Of a stretch of 64,000 nt of DNA, positions 37,802-47,910 are shown in pieces (within the stretch, counting starts at the first letter, position 1; every line of letters starts with the position of its first letter). The stretch comes from Brucella pseudogrignonensis (GTDB lineage Bacteria > Pseudomonadota > Alphaproteobacteria > Rhizobiales > Rhizobiaceae). Position numbers and translations under genes: made by a program. The stretch covers positions 62,001-126,000 of the forward strand of contig NZ_NNRM01000011.1 in assembly GCF_002252525.1 (NCBI RefSeq). Direction: 5' to 3'. The notes beneath the pieces were generated by a model. That model was not told the DNA's origin. It made no database searches and worked only from the letters and a program-made list of their open reading frames with translations.

Positions 37802-37881
37802 GTCGTTTCCAGTCCAAAAGGACGCGCGAAAATGCATGATCAACGACAGCCAGCGGCTGCTAGATAAAAAGCACTTTGCCC

Positions 37882-39705
37882 GTGAGCCTATTCAAAAAGA
37901 AAAAAAACAAGATCGACCCGAGCGAAGCCACCCGCGTCATTCGTCGTATGCTATCGGAAAACGGAAGCCAGTATAAGGCGAGCTATGCGATTGCCATCGC
38001 TGCTTCGCTGATCGTAGGCGTTTCCAATGGTGCGCTTGCTTATCTGATGAAGCCGATGATCGACAAGATTTTCTATGAACAGAAGATCGGTCTTATCTGG
38101 GTTATCTGCGGCGCCATCCTCGGAATTTTCGTGCTTCGCGGACTTTCAAGCTATGTTCAGGCGGTCGAGCTTGCCAAGATTGGCAACAATCTGGTCGCGC
38201 GCTATCAGAAGCGCATCTTCGATCACCTGCTCAAGCTCGGGCTGGATTTCTATAATGATACACGCTCCGGCCATCTGGCAGCGCAGATCAATCAGAATGT
38301 GAATGGCATCCGCGATCTTCTGAACATGACGATCACGTCGATCGCGCGCGATTTCGTCGCGCTGATCGGGCTGATCGGTATGATGTTCTATACCGATCCG
38401 TTTATGTCTACGGTTGTCTTCCTCGTAGGCCCGCCACTTGTGCTGGCGGTTGCCTATATTTCGCGCCGTATCCGGTCCGTCACGCGCGATCTGGTGCATC
38501 TCAATTCCCATCTTCTGGGCGCAATGCAGGAAACTGTGCAGGGCATTTCCATTGTGAAAGCCTTCACCATGGAAGATCAGCTGCGCGGCAAGATCAGCAC
38601 GCTGATCGATCAGGCTGAAAACCGCAGCAACAAGATCGCGCGCGTTTCCGAACGCACGACACCTATTGCCGAAATTCTTGCGGGCTGTGCTATCGCAGGC
38701 GTTTTGGCCTATAGCGGCTATAATGCGATCCTCAACCAGCAGCCTCCCGGTGCGATGTTCGCCTTCATCACGGCTCTGCTTCTTGCCTATGATCCGGCAC
38801 GGCGTCTGGCACGTCTGCAGGTCGGTCTTGAACGCGCTCTCGTTAATGCACGCATGATCTATGAAGTGCTGGATATTGAGCCTAACCAAGGTGACGCACC
38901 TGACGCCAAGCCGCTTACGGCTGGCCCCGGCGAGATCGATTTCAAAGACGTTCGCTTCTCTTACAGCGACATCGCGCCCGTTCTGCACGGTGTGAGCTTT
39001 ACAGCCAAAGCGGGCGAAACCACAGCGATTGTCGGCGCTTCGGGTGCAGGCAAGTCCACACTGATCAATCTCGTGCAGCGGTTCTACGATGTTACGGGCG
39101 GGCAGATTCTGTTCGACGGACAGGACATCGCCAAAGTGACAAAGGAATCGCTTCGTCACTCCGTGGCCTATGTTTCGCAACAGCCTTATCTGTTTGAAGG
39201 AACGATTGCCGACAACATCCGCTATGGACGTCCGGATGCAACGCAGGAAGAAATCATCAAGGCGGCAGAGCTTGCCAACGCTCATGAATTCATTCTCCAG
39301 CAACCACAGGGCTACGATACACCTGTCGGTGAAAACGGTGTGACTCTCTCAGGCGGTCAGCGGCAGCGCCTTTCGATTGCCCGTGCAATCGTGCGCAATG
39401 CTCCCGTATTGCTGCTCGATGAAGCGACATCTGCACTCGACAACGAGTCAGAAAAACGCGTGCAGCAGGCGCTTGATCACATCATGCAGGAGCGCACGAC
39501 CATCGTCATTGCGCACCGCCTTTCCACCGTCGTCAATGCCGACCGCATTGTTGTCATGGAAGCAGGTCATGTGGTTGAAGAAGGTCGTCATAACGATCTC
39601 ATCACAATACCCAATGGTGTCTATGCCCGCTTCTACCAGCTTCAGAGCGGCAAGGACGACATACTGATCGGGAACACTGTTACAGAGGAAAAATCCAATG
39701 GCTGA
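37882..39705 (+). CDS. MsbA-like lipid/drug exporter ABC transporter (fused permease-ATPase)
   Basis: A 607-residue half-transporter with an N-terminal six-helix exporter domain (e.g. [40 protein letters not shown]) and a C-terminal ATPase: Walker [14 protein letters not shown] near residue 388, Q-loop [10 protein letters not shown], signature [12 protein letters not shown], Walker [14 protein letters not shown] and H-loop IAHRLSTV. The family includes MsbA (lipid A flippase) and multidrug exporters; no operon partner decides which. The start is taken as GTG at 37882 (a TTG two codons earlier is possible). Its end overlaps dapB by 8 bases. Confidence 0.92.
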   Translation: MSLFKKKKNKIDPSEATRVIRRMLSENGSQYKASYAIAIAASLIVGVSNGALAYLMKPMIDKIFYEQKIGLIWVICGAILGIFVLRGLSSYVQAVELAKIGNNLVARYQKRIFDHLLKLGLDFYNDTRSGHLAAQINQNVNGIRDLLNMTITSIARDFVALIGLIGMMFYTDPFMSTVVFLVGPPLVLAVAYISRRIRSVTRDLVHLNSHLLGAMQETVQGISIVKAFTMEDQLRGKISTLIDQAENRSNKIARVSERTTPIAEILAGCAIAGVLAYSGYNAILNQQPPGAMFAFITALLLAYDPARRLARLQVGLERALVNARMIYEVLDIEPNQGDAPDAKPLTAGPGEIDFKDVRFSYSDIAPVLHGVSFTAKAGETTAIVGASGAGKSTLINLVQRFYDVTGGQILFDGQDIAKVTKESLRHSVAYVSQQPYLFEGTIADNIRYGRPDATQEEIIKAAELANAHEFILQQPQGYDTPVGENGVTLSGGQRQRLSIARAIVRNAPVLLLDEATSALDNESEKRVQQALDHIMQERTTIVIAHRLSTVVNADRIVVMEAGHVVEEGRHNDLITIPNGVYARFYQLQSGKDDILIGNTVTEEKSNG

Positions 39706-40522
39706 TAGTGCAGAAATCGGGCTCGTTGTTGTGGGCGCAAATGGTCGAATGGGACAGGCTCTCATCCGCGCCATCCACGCGATTGACGAAGCGCGTCTCA
39801 CTGGCGCCATTGCGCGTCCCGGCTCGCCATTTCTGGGCAAGGATGCGGGCGAAGTGGCAGGCGTGGGCAATCTCGGTGTCGCGATTACCGATGATCCGCT
39901 GCCGGTTTTTGCAAAGGCGCAAGGCGTGCTCGACTTCACCGCGCCGGCGACAACGCTCAACTATGCAGGCCTCGCAGCACAGGCACGCATTGCGCATATC
40001 ATTGGCACCACGGGCCTTTCGGTCGAAGACGAAGAAAAGATCCGCGCCGCAGCGCGTCATGCCACAATCGTCAAGTCCGGCAATATGAGCCTTGGCGTCA
40101 ATTTGTTGTCCGGTCTCATCAAGAAAGCAGCACAGGCGCTCGGCCCTGAAGATTTCGACATCGAAATCCTCGAAATGCACCACAAGCACAAGGTTGACGC
40201 GCCTTCCGGCACCGCCCTTCTGCTTGGTGAAGCAGCAGCGCAAGGTCGCGCTATCAATCTCGCAGAAAAGAGCGTGCGCGTACGCGACGGTCACACCGGC
40301 CCGCGTGAGCAGGGCACAATCGGCTTTGCAACCCTGCGCGGCGGCTCGGTTATCGGTGACCATGAAGTGATTCTTGCAGGCGAAGGAGAGCGCATCACCC
40401 TCGCCCATCATGCTCAGGACCGCACAATCTTTGCTCGAGGCGCCGTGAAAGCAGCTCTTTGGGCACATGGAAAGAAACCCGGCCTTTATTCCATGCTCGA
40501 TGTTCTCGGACTTAACGACTAA
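39698..40522 (+). CDS. dapB: 4-hydroxy-tetrahydrodipicolinate reductase
   Basis: A 274-residue NAD(P)H-dependent reductase of the lysine/diaminopimelate pathway. The N-terminal nucleotide motif is [18 protein letters not shown] near residue 8, and the family-specific motif is [20 protein letters not shown] near residues 160-180. The middle contains [14 protein letters not shown] and [13 protein letters not shown]. The length is standard. Its ATG overlaps the end of the ABC exporter gene. gpmA follows 28 bases after. Confidence 0.97.
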   Translation: MADSAEIGLVVVGANGRMGQALIRAIHAIDEARLTGAIARPGSPFLGKDAGEVAGVGNLGVAITDDPLPVFAKAQGVLDFTAPATTLNYAGLAAQARIAHIIGTTGLSVEDEEKIRAAARHATIVKSGNMSLGVNLLSGLIKKAAQALGPEDFDIEILEMHHKHKVDAPSGTALLLGEAAAQGRAINLAEKSVRVRDGHTGPREQGTIGFATLRGGSVIGDHEVILAGEGERITLAHHAQDRTIFARGAVKAALWAHGKKPGLYSMLDVLGLND

Positions 40523-40550
40523 CTTACAATTATCCCAACGGAGTGCTGCG

Positions 40551-41171
40551 ATGTCTCGTACCCTCGTCCTGGTCCGCCATGGCCAAAGCGAATGGAACCT
40601 CAAAAACCTGTTTACCGGCTGGCGCGATCCGGGCCTGACCGAACAGGGCCACGCCGAAGCCAAGGCTGCTGGTGAACGCCTGAAGGCCGCAGGCCTCAAG
40701 TTCGACCTCGCATATACTTCGGGTCTGTCGCGCGCGCAGGTCACATGCCAGCACATTCTTGACGAGCTGGGCCAGTCCGACCTCGAAACGATCCGCGATC
40801 AGGCTTTGAACGAACGCGATTACGGCGATCTTTCCGGACTTAATAAAGACGACGCACGCGAAAAGTGGGGCGAAGAGCAGGTTCACATCTGGCGCCGTTC
40901 TTACGACGTCCCTCCTCCGGGCGGCGAAAGCCTGAAGGATACCGGCGCACGCGTCTGGCCTTATTACCTGCACACCATCCAGCCGCATGTGCTGCGTGGC
41001 GAAACCATCCTGGTTGCAGCCCACGGCAATTCGCTGCGCGCACTTATCATGGCGCTCGATGGCCTGACACCCGAAGAGATTCTCAAGCAGGAACTCAATA
41101 CCGGCGTGCCAATCATCTACAAGCTGAACGCCGATTCGACCGTCGCTTCCAAGGAAGTGCTTTCTGCATAA
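40551..41171 (+). CDS. gpmA: 2,3-bisphosphoglycerate-dependent phosphoglycerate mutase
   Basis: A 206-residue glycolytic dPGM. Active-site motif [20 protein letters not shown] near residue 6, [22 protein letters not shown] near residues 86-107 (catalytic Glu), and [18 protein letters not shown] near residue 167 with the second His. Length is that of the shorter alphaproteobacterial form. The inner ATG is chosen: GGAG is 8 bases upstream, and the longer frame runs into dapB. Confidence 0.97.
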   Translation: MSRTLVLVRHGQSEWNLKNLFTGWRDPGLTEQGHAEAKAAGERLKAAGLKFDLAYTSGLSRAQVTCQHILDELGQSDLETIRDQALNERDYGDLSGLNKDDAREKWGEEQVHIWRRSYDVPPPGGESLKDTGARVWPYYLHTIQPHVLRGETILVAAHGNSLRALIMALDGLTPEEILKQELNTGVPIIYKLNADSTVASKEVLSA

Positions 41172-41297
41172 TGATTTTTCGGGCGCGGGCGCAATGATGC
41201 ACCGCGCCTGATCTCTGTTTTCATCTCGGTTCCCTGGCCTTTTTCAGCCTTCACGACAGGAATGTGAAAAAAAGCTGATTGAACTGCGAAATCGTGA

Positions 41298-41326
41298 TTG
41301 ACAGAGACAGGCCGACCCCTTAGATC
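41298..41326 (+). promoter_or_regulatory. Candidate sigma-70 promoter of tRNA-Leu
   Basis: TTGACA (perfect -35) with a 17-base spacer to TAGATC (-10, partial match). The expected start point is about 11 bases before the mature tRNA 5' end at 41337. Confidence 0.6.
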
Positions 41327-41336
41327 GGTCCTCGTC

Positions 41337-41423
41337 GCCCAGATGGCGGAATTGGTAGACGCACCAGCTTCAGGTGCTGGCGCTCGCAAGGGCGTGGAGG
41401 TTCGAGTCCTCTTCTGGGCACCA
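41337..41423 (+). tRNA. tRNA-Leu (anticodon CAG)
   Basis: An 87-nt leucine tRNA with encoded CCA. Acceptor stem GCCCAGA/TCTGGGC; the anticodon stem CCAGC/GCTGG encloses TTCAGGT with anticodon CAG; a long variable arm (GGCGCTCGCAAGGGCGT) is typical of class II tRNA-Leu; T arm GGAGGTTCGAGTCCTC. Reads codon CTG. Confidence 0.97.
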
Positions 41424-41816
41424 TTTCCAAGTCTTCAGACCACTACCAAGGTCCAGAAGCACCCCAAAAAGCCCGCGCAAGCGGTCTTTTTTGTTGCCTG
41501 TGTTTGACCATTGAGCCAAGCACCAAACGGTTCGGCAAAGACCGAAATCACATCTCATTGCGCAAACACATAAGCGTGATCTGAGCTACTCCAAACCAGA
41601 ATGAAACTGAAAATCAACGGTTTCAAAATAGACCACGCATCGGGTGGGTTTGGATGAAATCATGGCCGTATATGGCACATGAATGGAAGCGATTTGTTCT
41701 TCGATAGAGCATTTCGAAACAGCAGTCTTTTCACCCAACTGACGAGCTTTCCGGCATCCTTCCCAACGGGTGGGTTTCCCGAACGCTTGAGTTCGAAAAC
41801 CATAGGAAATGAAGAT
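41424..41816. other. Intergenic region after tRNA-Leu
   Basis: About 390 bases with no supported gene. A weak hairpin AGCCCGC GCAA GCGGTCT followed by TTTTT near 41470-41492 may terminate the tRNA transcript. No remnant of an integrase is seen next to this tRNA. Confidence 0.4.
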
Positions 41817-41963
41817 ATGAAGAAGCAGACACTCTCCCTCATCGCTGTAATGCTTATTGCTGTGGCAGCAGCGGGATGTCAGTCGACGGGCAACAAGACA
41901 CGCGACTGGGGCAACAACAGGTCGGACGCACCTAGCCGCTCGGCAACTTCACAGTCCATGTAA
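41817..41963 (+). CDS. Small lipoprotein
   Basis: A 48-residue peptide, MKKQTLSLIAVMLIAVAAAGC then QSTGNKTRDWGNNRSD..., with a signal peptide ending in the lipobox AAGC. The predicted mature lipoprotein has 28 residues. The ribosome site AGGAAATGA is good. It resembles the entericidin-like/small rhizobial lipoproteins in size only; the function is unknown. A strong terminator follows about 45 bases later. Confidence 0.65.
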   Translation: MKKQTLSLIAVMLIAVAAAGCQSTGNKTRDWGNNRSDAPSRSATSQSM

Positions 41964-42006
41964 GGAATTGGGGCTACGCCGCGCGCGTGGCTACAGTCGT
42001 AAAATG

Positions 42007-42037
42007 AAAAAGGCCGGCAAATTGCCCGGCCTTTTTT
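42007..42037 (+). terminator. Terminator after the small lipoprotein gene
   Basis: AAAAAGGCCGG CAAATTG CCCGGCC followed by TTTTTT: strong stem-loop with T-run. Confidence 0.9.
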
Positions 42038-42221
42038 ACGCTGTCATCAGTGCTGGTACATCCGCAGTCACGACAACAGCTATAACGCCATAGTGAGCGT
42101 GATTGGTTAATAAATGGTTAACGAACAATGGCTTCGTAATCTCGCAATGCTTTGGGCCTTGCCACATGCGAGAACTCCGCGCATCCTTCATTCAAGAATT
42201 GCGATTTGAAGGACAAATCAG

Positions 42222-42386
42222 ATGGAGCAACCTGCCTATGACCTTGAGTTTGGGGAGATGATCCGCTGGCTCCGCGAGCATGGGCTTATTCTGCAGTCCG
42301 ATCTTGAAGGCAATGCCGAACTCTCTACGCGCGCAGAACGGTTGGGTCGCAAACGTCGGCGTGAGGCAGAACAGACAAAACAATAG
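42222..42386 (+). CDS. Small hypothetical protein (54 aa)
   Basis: An unlisted 54-codon open frame, MEQPAYDLEFGEMIRWLREH..., ending in a strongly basic tail rich in Arg/Lys (RKRRREAEQTKQ). An AAGGA sequence lies about 9 bases before the ATG. It sits alone between the lipoprotein and YhhN genes. No family is recognised. The basic tail could bind nucleic acid. The coding status is supported only by the start site and the even spacing of codons. Confidence 0.45.
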   Translation: MEQPAYDLEFGEMIRWLREHGLILQSDLEGNAELSTRAERLGRKRRREAEQTKQ

Positions 42387-42450
42387 TCGGATTTACAGGC
42401 TCAAAAACAATAATCATATCAGCCTGGGACGAAGCAAAAGGGGGAGAAGA

Positions 42451-43170
42451 ATGCGCCATAAGGGCTTACTGGATTTTGGTAGAAACGGCCTGTTTTATCG
42501 GTTGTTTCTAGTGAGCGCGATCTGCGCAATCCTGAGCAGCGTATTGAGCCAGAATGGGGAGATTCCGTTCTGGCGCTGGGTTCATTATCTAACCAAACCA
42601 ACCGCGACACTGCTTCTGCTTTTCGCAATTCTGAACGCCCCTCGTCTCAACTCCAAAACATACGGATTTGCAATCGCGCTTGGGCTTGCATTTGCAGCCG
42701 CTGGCGACTTTTTCCTGATGCTTCCCGGTGAATATTTTCTCACTGGTCTGATTTGCTTTCTCATAACTCATTGCATTTACATCTATGCACTGTGCCGAAA
42801 GACGCGCTTTGCAGAAAGCAAACTCGCCTTCCTGATCTTTGCAGTGCTCGCAATTTCGATCATTGTGGGTCTGTGGGGCAAATTGCCGTCAGCCATGAAA
42901 ATCCCCGTTGCCATTTATGCTTCAGCAATTGGCATCATGGCGGCTCAGGCCTTTAGCCGTGCGCTTTCGACAAGCCCCGACACCGCGGTACGCTATGCCG
43001 CATGGCTTGCCGCTGCGGGCGGCATTTTCTTCATGGTGAGTGATACGCTGCTCGCATTCAATCGTTTTCACACGCCTATTCCGCTCGCGGGCCTCTGGGT
43101 TCTCACCACCTATTATGTGGCGCAGTTCCTTTTCGCGCGCTCAACAGAGAGTTTTGCCTATGAGCGCTGA
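42451..43170 (+). CDS. Lysoplasmalogenase / YhhN family membrane protein
   Basis: A 239-residue polytopic protein of the YhhN/TMEM86 family with about eight membrane segments. Conserved polar motifs for this family are YLTKPTATLLLLFAIL, AAAGDFFLMLPGEYFLTGLICFLITH and the later DTLLAFNRF. Members hydrolyse the vinyl-ether bond of lysoplasmalogens in animals; in bacteria the role is unclear. The ATG at 42451 has GGGGGAGAAGA upstream; the longer frame is not used. The last 11 bases overlap the next gene. Confidence 0.88.
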   Translation: MRHKGLLDFGRNGLFYRLFLVSAICAILSSVLSQNGEIPFWRWVHYLTKPTATLLLLFAILNAPRLNSKTYGFAIALGLAFAAAGDFFLMLPGEYFLTGLICFLITHCIYIYALCRKTRFAESKLAFLIFAVLAISIIVGLWGKLPSAMKIPVAIYASAIGIMAAQAFSRALSTSPDTAVRYAAWLAAAGGIFFMVSDTLLAFNRFHTPIPLAGLWVLTTYYVAQFLFARSTESFAYER

Positions 43171-44581
43171 TCAGCCTGCTTCGCCACAATACCAATTGCA
43201 GGCGACATTAAAGCGTTTGCGACAAAGCTGGCTGGATGATCGACCAGCCTATGAGCAACGCATAGATGACCTGCGTAATCTGCGTAGAACTCTCCATGAG
43301 CGTCTTGAGGAGATGGCACAAGCCATCAATGCCGACTTTGGCAATCGCTCGACCCATGAAACCTTGTTGGGCGAAGCCAGCGTTGTTTTCGCCGAAATCG
43401 ATCATGCGCTGCATCACCTGAAACGCTGGATGAAGCCACAACGCCGAACCGCAGGCTGGAAACTGTGGCCCGCAAAGGCCGAGCTTCGTTTTGTACCTCT
43501 TGGCGTGGTTGGTATTATTTCGCCGTGGAATTACCCGGTCAATCTTGCACTGGCGCCGCTGGTGGCAGCGGTCGCCGCTGGCAACCATGTTTTTCTGAAA
43601 CCGTCCGAGCATACGCCACACACATCAGAATTTCTGCGCAAACTGATCGCCGACGTCTTTCCTGATGATCGGGCAACGGTGGTACTTGGCGATGCGCATC
43701 TTTCCACTGAATTTTCATCGCTGCCTTTCGACCACCTGTTCTTCACCGGCTCGACCGCCGTTGGTCGCAAAATCATGAAAGCGGCAGCCGAAAACCTCAC
43801 ACCCGTAACTCTGGAGCTGGGTGGCAAATCGCCAGCCATTATCGGTGAAGGAGCAAGTCTCAAACGCGCCGCAAGCTCCATTGCTACAGGCAAATATTTC
43901 AACGCGGGTCAAACCTGCATTGCGCCGGACTATGTGCTGATCCATCAAAGCAAACGCGATGCCTTCGTAACCTTGCTGCGCGAAGAAACTCGCAAGCGCT
44001 ATGGCGAGGGATCAGCGCAAAGCGACCGCACGACGATCATCAATGATGCGCAATATGCGCGCCTGTCCTCGTTGTTGCACGATGCAGAGGATGACAGCGA
44101 AGCAATCGTTCCACTGATGGATGCACCGACTTCACAAAGCCACCCACGGCTGATGACGCCAACAGCAATTCTGGAGCCCGGTCCGACCAGCGCAATCATG
44201 CGCGAAGAGATTTTCGGCCCCCTGCTTCCGATTATAAGCTATCGCTCAATTGATGAGGCAATCGCTTATGTTCTCAATCATGAGCGGCCGCTGGCGCTTT
44301 ATTGCTTCAACGACAACACAGCTGAAATCGAGACCGTGCTTTCTCAGGTCGTTGCAGGCGGTGTCTGCATCAATGACACGCTCTATCATTTTGCATGCGG
44401 AAATCTGCCGTTTGGTGGCGTTGGCCATAGCGGCATGGGGCATTACCACGGCAAAGATGGCTTCCTGACCTTCTCGAAAGCCATGCCAGTCCTGACCAAA
44501 TATACGCCTGCAGCAACGGACCTGATCAAGCCACCCTATACTGGACTTGTTGACCGGGTAATCCGTTTCATCACGCGATGA
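43160..44581 (+). CDS. Coniferyl-aldehyde dehydrogenase-like aldehyde dehydrogenase
   Basis: A 473-residue NAD(P)-dependent aldehyde dehydrogenase of the group including coniferyl aldehyde dehydrogenase and fatty aldehyde dehydrogenases of class 3. NAD-binding segment VGIISPWNYPVNLALAPLV, FTGSTAVGRKIMKAA, catalytic Glu region VTLELGGKSPAII, and catalytic Cys in FNAGQTCIAPDYVLIH near residue 250. It is well short of 500 residues, typical of the class 3-type. It overlaps the YhhN gene, so the two are co-translated; that link with ether-lipid or aldehyde turnover is inference. Confidence 0.9.
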   Translation: MSADQPASPQYQLQATLKRLRQSWLDDRPAYEQRIDDLRNLRRTLHERLEEMAQAINADFGNRSTHETLLGEASVVFAEIDHALHHLKRWMKPQRRTAGWKLWPAKAELRFVPLGVVGIISPWNYPVNLALAPLVAAVAAGNHVFLKPSEHTPHTSEFLRKLIADVFPDDRATVVLGDAHLSTEFSSLPFDHLFFTGSTAVGRKIMKAAAENLTPVTLELGGKSPAIIGEGASLKRAASSIATGKYFNAGQTCIAPDYVLIHQSKRDAFVTLLREETRKRYGEGSAQSDRTTIINDAQYARLSSLLHDAEDDSEAIVPLMDAPTSQSHPRLMTPTAILEPGPTSAIMREEIFGPLLPIISYRSIDEAIAYVLNHERPLALYCFNDNTAEIETVLSQVVAGGVCINDTLYHFACGNLPFGGVGHSGMGHYHGKDGFLTFSKAMPVLTKYTPAATDLIKPPYTGLVDRVIRFITR

Positions 44582-44688
44582 GCTGAACTGAAAACAATCT
44601 TGTCAGCAATCTGTGATCCAACACTACTGTTCAAACCGCAAAATGACCTATTTAAAAGGATATCCAAAACGGCACGAGGTAGCGGCGG

Positions 44689-45555
44689 GTGAAGAAAAAG
44701 AAAACACCGGGTCGAATTTCTACAAAAATATTGACGGCTATCCGTAATCGGCCCGGCTTCCGACCGCTGCATACCAATGTTGCAGACGGCGACATCGTGA
44801 TCGCCTCCTACAATGTCCATAAATGCATTGGTGTGGACAAGATCTTCGATCCCCAGCGCACAGCCGACGTTATCAGCGAAATCGATGCCGATGTGATCGC
44901 TCTGCAGGAAGCAGACAAGCGTTTCGGCGAGCGATCCGGCCTGCTGGACTTAGGGCTGCTTGAGCGCCGCCACGGTCTTGTTCCCGTACCGATCACATCG
45001 ACAATGCCCAAAGGCCATGGCTGGCACGGCAATGTTCTGCTGTTTCGCGAAGGTGTTGTGCGCAATGTGCGCCAGCTTGCTTTGCCAGGGGTAGAGCCGC
45101 GCGGCGCACTGGTTGCCGACCTGCAATTCGCATCCGGCCCTCTGCGCGTAATCGCAGCACATCTGGGGCTTTTGAAGCGCTCTCGCGAACAGCAAGCGGA
45201 AAGTATTCTTTCCGCATTGCAGGAAGCCGACACCCTGCCAACGCTGCTGATCGGCGACCTCAATGAATGGCGTATCGGCAAACGATCCTCACTGGCATCG
45301 CTCATGCCGGTGTTCAATCATGTATCAACTGCAGTACCCAGCTTTCCATCCCGCTTTCCAGTATTTGCGCTGGATCGCGTTCTTGGAACGCCGCATAATC
45401 TGGTAACGGCTGTAGAGGTTCACAACACACCGCTGGCGCGTATGGCTTCTGACCATCTTCCGATCAAGGCGCACCTCGATCTTAAAACCGCAGCGCAGCT
45501 CCTCGAAGAATTCAATCCTTCACTGCTGACCAGCAACTCAAGTTCAGGCAGCTAA
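44689..45555 (+). CDS. Endonuclease/exonuclease/phosphatase family protein
   Basis: A 288-residue EEP-superfamily protein. Motifs: ASYNVHKCIGVDKI near residue 45, DADVIALQEADKRFGERSGL near residue 66 (metal-binding Glu), IGDLNEWRIG near residue 188 and the C-terminal ASDHLPIKAHL with catalytic Asp-His. It begins with a highly basic segment (MKKKKTPGRIS). The start is GTG. It has no signal peptide and the substrate (nucleic acid, phospholipid or inositol phosphate) is unknown. It is convergent with the cls gene, which also acts on phospholipid. Confidence 0.88.
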   Translation: MKKKKTPGRISTKILTAIRNRPGFRPLHTNVADGDIVIASYNVHKCIGVDKIFDPQRTADVISEIDADVIALQEADKRFGERSGLLDLGLLERRHGLVPVPITSTMPKGHGWHGNVLLFREGVVRNVRQLALPGVEPRGALVADLQFASGPLRVIAAHLGLLKRSREQQAESILSALQEADTLPTLLIGDLNEWRIGKRSSLASLMPVFNHVSTAVPSFPSRFPVFALDRVLGTPHNLVTAVEVHNTPLARMASDHLPIKAHLDLKTAAQLLEEFNPSLLTSNSSSGS

Positions 45556-45561
45556 AAAGCC

Positions 45562-47025
45562 TTAAAGATAAGGCGATCCGAGCCAGATGATGCGGTCGAT
45601 CAAGCGTTCGTAGAACGGGCGGTTTTTGAGACGGGTCAGGTTCACTTCCCGGCTGCTGTCGATCACCTTGCCGATACGTTCTTCGACTTTCAGCGCAATC
45701 TCGCGATCCAGAATTTCGAGATCGACCTCGAAATTTAACCGCAGCGAACGGGCGTCAAGATTGGATGAGCCGACATAGGACCACGCACCGTCAATCGTCA
45801 TCAGCTTGGAGTGATTGAACGCACCCCCTGCGCGCCAGATACGACAGCCACCTTTCAGCAACTGATCGAATTGCGCGCGCATGGCGCGATCCACCAGCTT
45901 GAGATTATTGACCCCCGGAACCACCACATCAACCGACACACCACGCCGGGCAGCAGTGACCAGCGCACTGATAAGTTCGCGGTCTGGCAGGAGATAAGGC
46001 GACATGATCAGGATGTGCTCCTGCGCAATCGAGAAGGCGCCCATCATCATGCGATGATTGGTTTCAATGTTCTTATCTGGCCCCGAGCCGACCACGCGGA
46101 TAAGCTTGCCGGTTCCCGGCGGGTCTTTAGGTGCTGCAATGCTCCAAGCGTCACCGGTCAGCAATTCGCCTGTTGCAAAGCGCCAGTCTTCCGATGCGAC
46201 GTGGAAGAGATCAGCAATCGCCGGACCTTCGACGCGGAAATGCGTATCAAACGCAACCGCATCGCCAGCGATAGCTTTTACAAAGCCTGCACGAATATTC
46301 ATGCCGCCGGTAAAGGCCAGCTTGCCATCGACGATAAGGATTTTACGGTGGGTGCGCAGGTTTGCATAAGGCAGACGCAGACCCATAATGATATTGCCGT
46401 TGAACACATCAACAGCCACACCATTTTCCTTCAGCAGATTAACGATGCTGGGAATGGAATAGCGCGCGCCGACAGCATCCACCAATACACGAACCTCGAC
46501 ACCACGCTTGACGGCATCACCCAGCGCATCGGCAAATTGCTGGCCGATTGCATCACGGTCAAAAATATAGGTTTCAAGCATGATGCTGCGTTCAGCTTTG
46601 CCGATAGCATCCAGCATTGCCGCATAGGCTTCATCACCGGTTTCCAGCATTTCTATGCTGTTGCCGCTGGTAAAATCATAAAGGCTTACAGTGTCGCCAA
46701 GAATTTTCATCGCCCCGAACTGACGTCCGAAGGCCGCGCGCACGAGATCATTGGTCGTGTCGAAATGCGATAAATGATAAAGCGCAATATTGCCCATATT
46801 ATCGCGCTGATGCCCGAGGGTGCTGCGCCGGATACGGTTCACACCTGCCAGCGCATAGACAACCGCACCGACGATTGGCGAAAGCACAATCACACCAACC
46901 CAGCCGAGCGCGGTCCGCACCTCATCCTTGGTCATTGTCGCGTGGATAGCTGCAATCGCTCCCAGAACGATCGACAGAACAGCCAGGATATGCGGCCAAT
47001 AGTGCGAAACCAGATCAAACATCAA
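45562..47025 (-). CDS. cls: Cardiolipin synthase
   Basis: A 487-residue phospholipase-D-type enzyme that joins two phosphatidylglycerols into cardiolipin. Two N-terminal membrane segments (HYWPHILAVLSIVLGAIAAI; ALGWVGVIVLSPIVGAVVYALAG) precede two HKD motifs: RTHRKILIVDGKLAFTGG near residue 225 and NHSKLMTIDGAWSYVGSSN near residue 406. The length fits ClsA. The long open frame at 45811-46773 on the other strand is an antisense shadow. Confidence 0.95.
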   Translation of the reverse strand: MMFDLVSHYWPHILAVLSIVLGAIAAIHATMTKDEVRTALGWVGVIVLSPIVGAVVYALAGVNRIRRSTLGHQRDNMGNIALYHLSHFDTTNDLVRAAFGRQFGAMKILGDTVSLYDFTSGNSIEMLETGDEAYAAMLDAIGKAERSIMLETYIFDRDAIGQQFADALGDAVKRGVEVRVLVDAVGARYSIPSIVNLLKENGVAVDVFNGNIIMGLRLPYANLRTHRKILIVDGKLAFTGGMNIRAGFVKAIAGDAVAFDTHFRVEGPAIADLFHVASEDWRFATGELLTGDAWSIAAPKDPPGTGKLIRVVGSGPDKNIETNHRMMMGAFSIAQEHILIMSPYLLPDRELISALVTAARRGVSVDVVVPGVNNLKLVDRAMRAQFDQLLKGGCRIWRAGGAFNHSKLMTIDGAWSYVGSSNLDARSLRLNFEVDLEILDREIALKVEERIGKVIDSSREVNLTRLKNRPFYERLIDRIIWLGSPYL

Positions 47026-47189
47026 ACTGACTTTAAGCCAAAAAAAGTTTTTACTGCAAAGACATACCGTGTTCTGGCTCTTACACCAACAGGAGATTTT
47101 TGGGCGAGTTCAAGCCTCGGATCCATCTCTGGCCAAATCTTCAGTTTGGCTTATATTGCTGATCGGGAATGAAAATTGAGGGACATCTT

Positions 47190-47750
47190 ATGGCAACAGC
47201 ACAGAATGACTTTAATCGTCCTACCCTTCCAACCGAGGTCTCATCAAAATGGGGCTGGTTCGTCGCTCTCGGCGTCGCACTGCTAATCCTCGGCGGTATT
47301 GCTTTCGGCAATCTGGTTCTCGCGACGGTCGTTTCCGTCTACTATGTCGGCATCATGATGCTGGTCGCAGGGATCATCGAAATCATTCATGCTTTCGGCG
47401 TGAAGACCTGGGGCAGCTTCTTCTTCTGGCTGCTGAGTGGCTTGCTCTATGCAGCCGCAGGCATTGTAGCCTTCTTCAATCCAATTCTCGCCGCAGGCGT
47501 GCTGACCTTCCTGCTTGCAGCCGCTCTTCTGGGTTCCGGCTTCTTCCGTATCTGGATGGGCTTCAAGTCAAAGCCAGCAGCAGGCTGGGGCTGGATTGTT
47601 GCAGCGGGTGTTATCACCGCTCTCGCAGGTCTCGTCATTGCAATGCAGTGGCCGGTCAACAGCCTGTTCATTCTGGGCCTGTTTTTGGCAATCGACCTGA
47701 TCTTCCAGGGTTGGTCGTTCATTGCATTCGGCCTCGGCATCAAGCGCTAA
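47190..47750 (+). CDS. HdeD family (DUF308) membrane protein
   Basis: A 186-residue protein with six hydrophobic segments, e.g. WFVALGVALLILGGIAFGNLVLA, YVGIMMLVAGIIEIIHAFG and FFWLLSGLLYAAAGIVAFF, arranged as repeated pairs, the standard DUF308/HdeD fold. HdeD is linked to acid resistance in E. coli, but no hdeAB genes are nearby, so the role here is unknown. The start is ATG at 47190, 11 bases after GAGGGA, rather than 47169. Confidence 0.87.
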   Translation: MATAQNDFNRPTLPTEVSSKWGWFVALGVALLILGGIAFGNLVLATVVSVYYVGIMMLVAGIIEIIHAFGVKTWGSFFFWLLSGLLYAAAGIVAFFNPILAAGVLTFLLAAALLGSGFFRIWMGFKSKPAAGWGWIVAAGVITALAGLVIAMQWPVNSLFILGLFLAIDLIFQGWSFIAFGLGIKR

Positions 47751-47910
47751 AATCATAAACAACAAATTTGCGAAGCGGCGTTCCTCACGCCGCTTTTTCA
47801 TTTCAAACACCGGGCTTGTTGAGATTTTGGCCAATGACTGCTAGATGCAGCGCAACATCTTCGCAGCGCGCGTTTCGCGCAGCCATCACTTCGCCATTAC
47901 GAGTTTCTTC

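Noticed and set aside
38146-39303. 385-codon open frame opposite the MsbA-like exporter
   Set aside because: Antisense to conserved ABC motifs with no recognisable domain.
41337-41816. tRNA-Leu considered as an integration site
   Set aside because: No integrase, composition shift or duplicated tRNA end follows it.
45811-46773. 320-codon open frame opposite cls
   Set aside because: Antisense shadow of the two HKD motifs.
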